Positions 23,741 through 34,635 of a DNA stretch of 45,529 nt are shown one piece after another. Source of the DNA: Cruorifilaria tuberocauda (taxonomy: Eukaryota > Nematoda > Chromadorea > Rhabditida > Onchocercidae); the NCBI GenBank assembly GCA_013365365.1, contig JABVXU010000442.1, positions 1-45,529 of the forward strand. Direction: 5' to 3'. Under the pieces are notes generated by a model. The model was not told the DNA's origin, searched no databases, and saw nothing but the letters and a program-made list of their open reading frames with translations. Position 1 is the first letter of the stretch. Every line of letters starts with the position of its first letter. A program made the position numbers and the translations under genes.

Positions 23741-25014
23741 GTCGATTCTTGATTTTGGTGCCCCGGGTATAAAGGCATAATATTACACACATTCCTTTGC
23801 ATTATGTTGGCAACAAATAGCACTAAACGATTTAACTAACAACCAATATTCTTTCATTTCAAAATCCTTCTTTTCCCATCCTATCTCATTTATGGGAAAA
23901 TATTTCATCCCTTTATTTCCTCCGGGCAATTAATTAATTCCATTAAAATGATGATATTTGTTTTTAAGCTAAAATATTATAGCATGATACAGTTAATGTA
24001 AATGTTCAAATGCTAGGGTAAATATATAAATGTTCAAATGCTAAGATAAGTAATACATTATATTGAAAAGAATATATCTGATAAAAATTTAAGAAGTAAT
24101 TAAAATTGTACCAGTATTTATTTGCTTGATAAATTTGCAAGAAAGAGTATAGTTAATTAAGTTAATTGTTCATTTGTTCCGTAATTAACGAAGCGTACTG
24201 TTACAATATTTGAATAGCATTTACTCTAGATTGGCGGATCGATATGTGAAAAATGAAATTAAATTGCTACGATAATACAAGATTTTGTTAAATGATAGCA
24301 TGAAAATGATATGATAACGATATGGGGAAATATTCTGTACGAATTATACGATAACCATAAATTCAGAATTTGTTTTTAGCAAAAAATTGAAGTTATAGTA
24401 TTTAAATGTTTGCTCAATGATACATTTAACTTTCAAATTTAATTCTAAAATCTAGGAAAAGAAAGTGAGAATTAAATTATCATTTACTATCACTGAGAGT
24501 AATTGAGTTACTAAATTAAACGACATAAATTATATGTCAAACATTCAAATATCTTTATCGCTACAATTTAGCAATAAATCATAGATCTTATATTTCATTT
24601 CATATACTCTCGTTTATTTAAACTACCAATTGCAAACTTACTTAATTCAATATAACAAAATCAATATTTGATAAATTTAAAGGTGATAACATCTAGCAGA
24701 CACAAAGATATTTTGCTACTTTTGTATCTATTTTTTTTATCAGTTTTATAAGATAATGATAAGGGAAAAGAAGCTATAGTAAATGATGAAAGGATTGAAA
24801 GAGAGAAAGAAGGAAAGAAAAAAACGAAAGAAAGGAAAAATTAAGAGAAATCTAACAAAACAAAAAAAAAAAGGATGAAGAAAGAAGCAATTTTAAGATG
24901 TTTGTTAATCCATCCATCTTATTGTTATCTTTTTTTCTTCTCCGCTTTCAATTTTTAGCATTACTTACAAAACAAGACAATTTGTTGGAGGGAAAAATCT
25001 TTGTGATAAGAACA

Positions 25015-25022
<8 letters not shown>

Positions 25023-25053
<31 letters not shown>

Positions 25054-25125
25054 GAGAAATATAAGGGAGGAAAAAAAAAGAATGGATGATAATAATGATA
25101 ATGATGATGATGATGATGGTGATAA
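25023..25125. repeat. GA tract followed by GAT triplets
   Basis: A perfect AG dinucleotide run (about 25023-25049) is followed by purine-rich sequence and then GAT/AAT triplets (25086-25125). Confidence 0.9.
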
Positions 25126-26423
25126 TGATGAATGGTTTGCGAAAAGGGAGGTGAAATGAATTTCTTTTCTTTGGGATGAACAAGAATTTGAGAGGAAAAG
25201 GAGTGAAAGAAATGAAAAAAAAAATATTCCTAGCTTGTAATTGGTATATTTTAATCACGGAGAGGCAGGGAAGCGGGAAAAAATGAAGTGGTGAAAAAAG
25301 AAATGAAAGGAATGAAAAAAATTCAATTACTGTTACAGAGTGTTAAAAAAAATTGAAATTTAAGCTAAAGAATTTATTAGAAAAAAAAAAAGATAGGAGC
25401 TGATATGATTTTAATACTGATAAAAAAAATGCATGATAACTTATACTTTTACTTTACTTATCATCATATTTAAATATAACTTTTATTATCGTTATAAATG
25501 GTATTATTTTGATGAAAATTTTATTATTTCTTTAATATTCTTTAATTCTTTACTTCTTTTAATTTTATTATTTTTTATTATTTTATTATTATTTAAATTT
25601 TTCAATAGTAATAATAAATTATGTACAAAAAATTTTTTGAGGTGAAAGGTTATTATAGTATAAGGATAGGATTGTATCTCAAATTTTTAATTTTAAAAAT
25701 AAATTTATTTACAATTCACTATTCTGTCGAATATTAAAAAATCGATACAATATATGAATGAATCAACAATTAAACTTAAGTAAAAGGATTTCAGTTCAGC
25801 AATCTCTCCGCAAATAGAACTTTTGAATATTTAATAATTCTATAACTTTTTTTTTCTCTTCTCCTATTTTATCCCATTTGTTAAAATTATAGGAATCATG
25901 GAAGAAAATATTGACAAAGTGGAATGGACAATTGGAACAAACTTCAGATAAACAAAGATAGGAAAGAATATTGATGAATATTAGCTTCCTAATGATAAAA
26001 CGTAGCTAATATAATATCAAACAAAATAATTCGTAAATTCGTAAATAGAAAGCTATCAATTCACTCTTCCTCCTTTTTGGAAAATGGTGCTGTAGTTGAA
26101 AATAGACAATTTCAAGGCCGAGAATTAATAATGTAAAGTTCATTCAAAGTGTGTTACGGTAGGAAATGGTGTGAAATTCGGTTGATAGTTCCGGAGATTT
26201 TTGTTAACCAAAACTGATTACTCAACTATTTTAACAAGGAATAGTTTCAAAATGGTAAAATTAATGGTATAATATAATATAAAGATATATACGTACAATG
26301 AATACTTTAAAGAGAATAATAATACATAGTTGGGACATGTCTCCATTTTGGAATGCGTATTGAACAAATAGATAGAAAAGAGAGAAGGATGCGAAATAAA
26401 TGTATGAGAGGAAGTGAGTATGG

Positions 26424-26471
26424 AATTCAATTCAATTCAATTCAATACAATTCAATTCAATTCAATTCAAT
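26424..26471. repeat. ATTCA pentanucleotide repeat
   Basis: Nine or so copies of ATTCA with one interruption (atacaa). It is a typical pentameric microsatellite. Confidence 0.92.
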
Positions 26472-28056
26472 CCAACGGTGACTATTCTGTTTGCAGCATA
26501 CGTAATTTAATCGTAAGATTAATAACATATTCGACCTAAAAATTTATAAAGTTTAAAATGATGTGTAAATAAGATAGTAAACATTTTTACAATTGACCTC
26601 ATCTTCTTTCATTTTGCTATAATTTAAACTAATTTATTTATTCATATTTCATAAAGTATATATTCTGGATTAAGATTAGATTTAATTACATTGAAAATGC
26701 TTATGATAATAATTTTAAAAACTGATTTAATCTTATGTAAACTTAATTATTTAATTTTTCGAAAACAAATTAATATAGTTTAAGTAATATTACTCCATTC
26801 GTACGTGTAATCAATTTTAGGAAATTTAGGCAGTTAATCATTATCAGAAATAATATATTCGGTACCGGTTAACGATAACACGTAATGATATTCAGCTTTT
26901 TTTTGAAGTAATATTACTTTTGTTTCTCATATACGAGAAATTTCCATTTAAAAGGATGAATGCATAATTTTGAACCGGAAATAAGACAGAAAACTCATCG
27001 AAAGCCTTCCCGAAATAAGTCTTGAAATAATTTGCAGTCACTGATCGATATTTTCATGGTGATTCATAAATCCAACTAAAAATAAATATGCTTACAAAAA
27101 GCTATCTTCTCTTTTTTATCTACCCTTTCCTTACATTCTTTTATCATTATCATTACTATTATCAGCACTATTTCTAACTGTTCTCGAAAAAAAAAATAAA
27201 CTTTTAACACACTAATTCACTTCTCTATCAATTTAATTTTATTTTCCTGCAATTCGCATAAATATTACAAAAATAAAAATGGAAAGAAAAAAAAAAGTTA
27301 AAATTGAATTCCACTAACTTACGGAGAATATTCGATATAAAATATTTCTCAAACAATTTTGCTCTCCCCGCTGTTCTCCTTAATATTTTTTAATTTATTA
27401 TCGTATTTGAATTAAATATCATTTAGATAAATTATAAAAGCTACCTGTAACAGTTCCCTAGATTTGATTCTTGTTTGTAATATTATTTTTTGAAAAACTA
27501 ATTCATGATGACTGATATATAAGCTATATGTGAGTGAGTTTATAGGTATGTGGAATGCATTTAATTCATCGTTCTTAAATTGATTAATATTCAAATAATT
27601 TTTTGATTTCGTTCTTTTTGCCATTTATACTTTGATGAAGTTGAAATCAATATGATATCATTTGATGATCTGTAACAGTAGAATTGCAATTATTTGAAAA
27701 ATGCATTGATTAATTAATTGAAATTGAAATTACAAATGAAATCTTTTTCAATTATAATATATATCCGGCTTATCGCTTACACATTTACACATTTCAATTG
27801 CGAAAATTCTTCTATTTAAATATTTATACTCTTCAATTTCAAAAAATGAATTTGCGTGAAGTCGTAAAACTGCAACTCATTACCAATATCGTTTATTACT
27901 CGAAATAGTGAAATGTAATGATTTATTTTGAAAGTGAATTGAAAGTGAAATTATTTTTCAAATTAATCACACACAATACCATACATTTTATCTTTTTTTT
28001 TTCAATTAAATTTTTGAAAATTGAATTTTTTCTTTTTCTTCTTTTTGATTATTTTA

Positions 28057-28059
<3 letters not shown>

Positions 28060-28092
<33 letters not shown>

Positions 28093-28375
28093 CACAGAGA
28101 CAGACAACAAAGAAGGGAAAAGAAAGAAAGAGAAAGATAATATATGACAAATTTTTGCTGAAAATCGATGCAAGTTTGTAGAAATTTTGATAAATCCTTT
28201 TTCTTTAAAAAAAAAAAAAAGAAAGAAAAAGAAAAAAGAGAAAGCAAAGAGGGAAGAATGAATAGTGGTTATCGTAGAATTACAGATGTTACGATGAATG
28301 AAATTTCCCTCTATCTCTCTCTCCCTCTCCCTCTCCCTCTACCTCTCCCTCTCTCTCTTTCCCTCTTTTGCCCTC
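28060..28375. repeat. TC dinucleotide and CTCTCC tracts
   Basis: A perfect TC run at 28060-28089 and, about 220 bp downstream, a CTCTCC/CTCCCT hexamer-like tract (28311-28375). Purine-rich sequence lies between them, so the interval alternates pyrimidine and purine strands. Confidence 0.88.
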
Positions 28376-28488
28376 TCTTTTTTTTTCTCCCTCAATACGA
28401 TGAAATAAATTATAATCTGGTATGGAAAAATCGCCAAATATAAGCTTCTGAATGAAAAAAAAAGGCAAAGAAAGGTTAAGATGATTCA

Positions 28489-28498
28489 ACATACATAC

Positions 28499-28549
<51 letters not shown>

Positions 28550-28651
28550 TACAAATTACACATATACGCACATACACGCGTATACACGCACATACACGCA
28601 TATACACGCACATATATGTACACATACATACACATATACACATACATACAT
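28489..28651. repeat. ACACAT/ACAT/CA compound microsatellite
   Basis: About 160 bp of alternating purine-pyrimidine sequence: ACAT units, then ACACAT units, a CA run, then ACGCATAT-type units. Long alternating purine-pyrimidine tracts can adopt Z-DNA. Confidence 0.92.
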
Positions 28652-31565
28652 ATGAATAATAGTAACGAGAAATCATATATCATTTTAAATTTGGAATGCT
28701 TTGATTTTAACATTCAAAAATGAAATTATCGATAAAGAAATGAGTGAACCATTTGAGAGTAACCAGATTTCCTGATAAATCTCAATTATATGATGATGGT
28801 ATGATATCGTATTGTATGGTATGATTAATCACATTTCTGTATTGACAATTATTTACGTAAGGAAAAAGCTTATTTTGTCTTGCACGATAAATAATTCCAT
28901 GTAAAAATGTTGACGTATCGTGAATTCCTTTCTCTTTTTCTTTTTCTTCTTTCAAATTTTTTCAATTTCTTTTTAGCAATATTATAATGGTATTTAGTAA
29001 TTTAGAAAGTTTTATTCTTGATAATCTTTCTTTCTTTCGAATTTTCTTTCATCTTTCCGTTTTTCTATTTTCAATTTCTCATTTCATTCTTTTCTTAAAG
29101 AATCTCCCATAACATTCACATTCACAGCAGGTAACATACAACAAATATCATGACTTATAATATCCTAAATCGTTGCAATTATTTTTCCTTTTTTATCAGT
29201 ATTTAAACAGTGTTAGTGATCAGAGGAGTTATTGGAAAATTGAATTTAAAATTTCAACCAATTTTATTTTTCCTTCTCTTTCTTTTTATATCATTCATAT
29301 CACATCAAATTTAACAATCTTTCCTTCCTCCTATCATTTTTTACCCTCTCTCTCTTTCTCTCTCTCTTTCTTTCCCTTAAAAAGTTTTATTGTTATGCAA
29401 TAGAATGGAAATGATGAGGATGAGAAGAAGAGAGAGATGGTAAATAGCATTTTTGCTAAAATTTCCAAAATAGTTCAAAGTTACTGGACCAGTTGTAAGA
29501 TACGGACAATTACCATTACTAAAGTGTAATATCACAATAAAACACAGGTTTTGCGTAACAAACAAATTAAATTTACTTGACAAAATTAGTTAAATCAGTT
29601 CTTTGTCAAAGTTATCATCCTATCAGTTCAGTCAGGAAAAAAGAAAAAAAAACAGAAGGAGGAGGAAGAATTCCTTTTCCTTTCTTTTTCTTTTTTTTTT
29701 CTTTCGCAAAAAAAAAAAGGATCTTAAAATTATATTTTAGTATTGAACTGGGAAATTTCATAAATTTGCAAAATTTATCTCATATCAAAATTACTAATTG
29801 ATAAGGTCAAAACAAAAAAAAAAGGCTAAGTAAAATTAAAGGTAATATATAGTTGATAGTATTTTCAAGAATGCTAATGGAACAAAATTTATTCGATGGA
29901 AAAAAAAATAGCGAAATACTTTGAAAATTTTTCAAAAATTTTCGCCTTTTTCTTCTTCTTCTTCTTCTCTCTCTCTCTCTCTCTTTTTTTTTGTTTAAAA
30001 TGAATAACCAATGAACAACTATATTAATCTGAAATAGCAAGCATTTTTAGTAGGAAATTGTTCATTTCAATGATTGAGCAATAATGGCACATTTTTGTGG
30101 AATGCTGTATAGTACAACTTCTTGGAATTGAATGATGATGATAATGATTGAAGTAACGTTTCAATAAATTTATCAATTTTTACGGATAGGGTTTAAATCG
30201 AGAGTTAAGGAATAAATTGACGAATTAAAAAAAAAAGTGGTGGAGAAAAAAAAAAGCATATTGTGATGAGAAATACATTTGATAATCATAAAAGTAAAAT
30301 AGCAATTTAAAAAAAAAAAGAAAAAGAACCTATTTATGTATTCATTGAATTTTTATAAATATAGAAAGAAATACATATATAATATTTCAAGAAATATATT
30401 TAAACTTTTTTTGAATTATTGCAAAAATTAAGCTTACTTGAATCATTTCAAGAAATGATATTTAAGCTTTTCTTTTTCTTTTGGATGAGTTATATCAATT
30501 CTGACAGACATAACAAGATTGATTTTGAATGAAAAAAAATTTTTCCTATTTCATTGATTATCCAAATTTTAAACATTCTTTTTCCTGATATCTGATATTT
30601 TTTTATCTGATAAAATCAAAAATGAAAAAAGAGACGAAATGAATTTTAATCAAATTTAATTAAATACAATTGTAATAAATAGTTAAAACTATTTCATAAC
30701 TCATTTGAATATAAATCAATAAATATTGATTATACTAAATCGTTATCTTAACGATTATCCATCTCTATACATATATCATTTTCTCAAAATACAAGGTAAA
30801 TAAAAAAAAAAAAAAAAGGAATAAGAAATATAATTGTTGTACAATTATGAACAATAAACTCACAAAGTCCTTAACAAAACTTTGGATAGTATTTATGTAA
30901 TACACTCAAAAAATGGTAAGTAATAATTTAGACAAATTCTATAAAACTATCTTTATACTGAAAATATGTAGACTACCGATAACGCTAGTTCAGTTTTCCA
31001 GACAATAATAGAGAGAAAGAAGTTAGTGATAACAATAAGCGATAGTTGTATTCTCGACAATTTGGAACATTTATTGAAAGATGAAAACTGGTTTTTCTTA
31101 AGATGAATGAAATTGTTTTATTTCAGTGAATTTTTTGCTTTTTTTTTTTATTTATAAAACCTTTTTGAAAGAAAAAATTACTTATCAATGCTTACCTGAG
31201 AAAAAGAATAATCAAATGAATAATTAAATAAATAAATGTTTTAAATTAACAAACTGTTTGTTTAGTAAAGTACCAATAAACAATATCATATCTACACAAT
31301 GAAAGTTAACAAATACAAAATGGAATAAAAGAGAGCAAGATGAATGATAGCATTAAAAAGTGATGTAAATATAACATCAAATATATCATCCTATCTTTGT
31401 TACGTGAAAATTTTCAAATTGAAAGAATTGAAAATTAAAGATTGTAAAAGGAATTTAAATACGTATAACAGAGAGAGATGAGGGGTGAAAAAAGTTCAAA
31501 AAATGTAATTTATAGGATCTGTAAATGGTAACGTAGAAAGGTAAAAAGGTAATAAAAGGTAGAAA

Positions 31566-31610
31566 GTGAATGAAAGAGGAGGAGGAGGAGGAGGAGGAGG
31601 AGGAGGGAAA
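31566..31610. repeat. GGA triplet repeat
   Basis: Eleven or so GGA triplets with short variants on either side. On the minus strand this creates an artificial polyproline run. Confidence 0.92.
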
Positions 31611-31720
31611 GGAGGAGGTAAAGGGTGAAATACAGGTGCAGGAATGCCATCGTCCACCTCATACAATGATAAATTATCGTCCATCTTCGTCATCCTTATC
31701 TCTTCTCTTCTCTCTACTTT

Positions 31721-31726
<6 letters not shown>

Positions 31727-31751
<25 letters not shown>
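31727..31751. repeat. TC dinucleotide microsatellite
   Basis: A perfect TC run within a longer pyrimidine-rich tract (31692-31760). Confidence 0.9.
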
Positions 31752-31757
<6 letters not shown>

Positions 31758-32661
31758 CATATATCCTCCTCGTCTGAAGTGACCAATTGAAATGATGGGG
31801 AGGATGAATGGATGATACGGCGGTTTCTGAATTTAGGCCGTGACCAATGACCACATGAGAGGTGAGATGATAGGAAGAGGTCAGTTGAACCTTTACATTT
31901 GGTATATTGCTTGCTTCACCTCTTCTCTCTTCCTCTTCTCTTTAATACTCTCTACTTGATAAGGAGATGGAATGTTCACCCGCCTTCTTTTTCAATTCAT
32001 TTTACTTCCTCTTCCCTCTTCTCCGCTTATCTTTTCTTATTATCAATAAAAGTTTAGTTCAAATTTCATTTCTCCACATCTCTCCCTCTTCCTCTCTTTC
32101 TTTGTTTGTAATCATTCCATATACTCTAATCTTTCTTATTATCATCGAATTTCTTGTCACCCGTTTCTTTTTTTTCCTCATTTCATTTCGATTTCTTCTT
32201 TCTCTTCTCTTTAAATCTCCCTTATCTATCCATCCTCATATCCCTTATTACCACTAAATTCTCCCTTAACCTGTATTGTTATATGATAAGGCTATTTATT
32301 AAATGAAAACTTCGAGGTGACATACCTTGATGTTCTCCATCTGTCCTGTTATCACCATCACTTCAATTACTTACTGATACTTCCGGTTATTCCTTTCTCG
32401 TATGATTAAGAAAATCAATAGAAAGGGATATATGTACTATTCTTGTAAACCTCGAATTGATGTTAGAGAACTGCTGATAATTGTACAGAGTATATGTTCC
32501 AGAATGCTCTTATCACATGGTACATATCAATATTGCTTATTATCATTCACTGAGTGTTGTAGGCTGGAAAGAGAAAATACTGAAAGAATGGAATACAAGT
32601 AAATTTATTAAATTTAATTCGAAAAACTTAACAATAACCATTTAACATTTCAAAAAATTAG

Positions 32662-32759
32662 CTAACAAATATATTTGGAGCGTTAATTTCCCGATAAATA
32701 CGTAAGTTGAATAACTAATAAATATATTCGGAGCGTTAATATTCCAAGAAATACGTGAT
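32662..32759. repeat. Tandem duplication, 52-bp period
   Basis: Two copies of a unit containing aaatatatt, then ggagcgttaat, then aaatacgt. Copy 1 spans about 32662-32707 and copy 2 about 32714-32759. The conserved core ggagcgttaat is non-microsatellite sequence, unlike most repeats nearby. Confidence 0.8.
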
Positions 32760-34350
32760 CAGTTAGATAAATCATCATTAAGACTGTTTATTCATCGATT
32801 CATTTAATAGTTTATCATCTCATTTGCTATAAAATTACACATCATCTACCATCATTTCAATTGTTTCATCTAAATAGGTTGTTAAATATCAACGGATCAA
32901 TACCAACGGTCTTTATGTTCTCAACTAATAATTAAGATTATTCCATTAATCTCAGATTATTTCATTTTCGTTTATTATCAGTAAAGAGAAAAAAAAAAAA
33001 GAAACAGCAATTGATCTATTGATTTGATTAAAGTTTACATGAATAATTCAATTATACTTGTAATAACACAAAACATACCTATTGCAACATTCATTTGTAC
33101 AAAGTATGTAATTTTCCGATTGTGAATTATTGGAACGATGCTCAGATAAGTGCAAAATACAATTATCATCAAATTTATTGCATACTTTTAAAATAATTGA
33201 TAATTTATGGGTAAGAATTCTATTACTTACCTTTATTTCTTGTACAATTATTATCAGTCTTGCCATTATCATTATCAGTAATTTATTGCTTACATTATCA
33301 TTATTTATTGTCATTTATCATATCATTACAATCGCTGAAATCCTCGTCATTATCACTATTCTTTTCATTACTTTTAACTTGAAATTTCTTCAACATTATT
33401 TGAACCACATTAATTTCTCCAATTATCATTATAAATTTATTTTCTAGCGTTGTTATGAAGACAGAAAATAATAGATAATATGGAATGCCTTTTAAAAAAA
33501 AGATGAAATACTAGAATTTTGGATGAGACGATAAAAACAGGATACCGAATAAGATCCATAAACCGTAATCATGGTATCTCATGCATCAATGCAATTATAT
33601 TATATCAGCTAAATGAAAATTTTGTGCAACATGATGACTGTTCAACATTAAAGATTCATTTCTTTTTTTCAGGAAAGCACTTCCTGTCCCAATGCAGAAT
33701 AGACTATTCTATACAAACCGGTTTTTTTTTTTATAAACTTTGCCGATAAAATTACTTATGATTTTGCTTCTCTTACTACTTACTCTAAGCTTGCTTAGAT
33801 CCTCATTACTAGTACTAGTTAGTACGGTTACTCTAATCAATTCCATTTTTGGTATCATTCATTACATTTAAAGCTTCTTTTAGCATCTTTGTTCCATAGC
33901 TTATGGATAATTAGTAAATAGCTTTATCCGATTTATCAGCTAGGAGTCAAAAAAGTTGATTGTGCTACAAGAGATTTCGAATAATTTTGCTAGAAAAAGA
34001 TTGAAATCTTAACATTTTAATTGGAATAGTTTTAGAATCGAATTATTTCCTTCTTATCAATGGCATTTGGTTGTGATAGACAGAAGTTGGAGAGGAATCA
34101 GATATACAAATGGGAAAACGAGATTCGAAGTACTTCCAAAAATTACCAAGTTAAAAGGTAATTTTAATCTTACTTATCTTGTTTAATTAAAAAAATTTTT
34201 AATGTACTTAATTTATGGAAGAAATTGACGTTAACTAATTTACATTAATTTACCTATGCATATATGAAGTAACATAATTTATATTTTAAATATGTATAAT
34301 CTTTCTAGTTGGGATATACAAATTTCATAGATGCAACCATCGGATATCGT

Positions 34351-34407
34351 ATATAAAGTGATGGCGGCCGAACGATTTCATATTTGAAAATTGTCTAGCA
34401 TTTGTAG
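34351..34407 (+). promoter_or_regulatory. Candidate HPF1 promoter and 5' leader exon
   Basis: TATATAAA at 34351-34358 is followed at once by GATGGCGGCC (34361-34370), and a strong splice donor GTAG|GTAAGT ends the segment at 34407. This could be a short non-coding first exon spliced to just before the HPF1 start codon at 34636. It would carry a complete nine-codon upstream frame (ATG 34362 to TGA). In nematodes a trans-spliced leader is an alternative 5' end. Confidence 0.4.
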
Positions 34408-34635
34408 GTAAGTGTGCGGTTGCTTCAGGGCTACTCACGTAGGCCTTAGGAAAAAGTAGGGGGGGATTGTGTTTTTTTCCGGTTATTTTGACATTTAACT
34501 GAATATCTTCTATTATTTACGCGTAATATTTTTGGTATTGATATCAAAAATTAATTAATATAATGTTGATTAAAGAATTTAATTAGAATTTGAAAAAATT
34601 AAAAGAAGAATTTAAGCGTGTGAAGTCAAGCAGGG

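Larger units (their letters stand above)
23133..34635. other. Long intergenic region rich in microsatellites
   Basis: This region separates the myosin 5' end (minus) from HPF1 (plus), so the two genes are divergent and their promoters must lie in it. The first 100 bp above 23132 are of mixed composition and form the myosin 5' leader, with two small upstream ATG frames. The rest is AT-rich with many purine or pyrimidine tracts. The segment 31640-31930 is the least biased and holds a short acidic minus-strand frame (31693 downwards) that runs into a GGA repeat, plus a palindromic AGGTCA-type element at 31878-31892. I can support no complete gene here. Confidence 0.7.

Noticed and set aside
23565..23823. 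Two minus-strand frames with SPSPSP or RHRHRH runs
   Set aside because: They come from the ACGGTG minisatellite and the CA tract; no start or splice support.
28002..28713. Frames with Cys/Val/Tyr or His/Ile/Thr runs
   Set aside because: Pure translations of TC, CTCTCC and ACACAT microsatellites.
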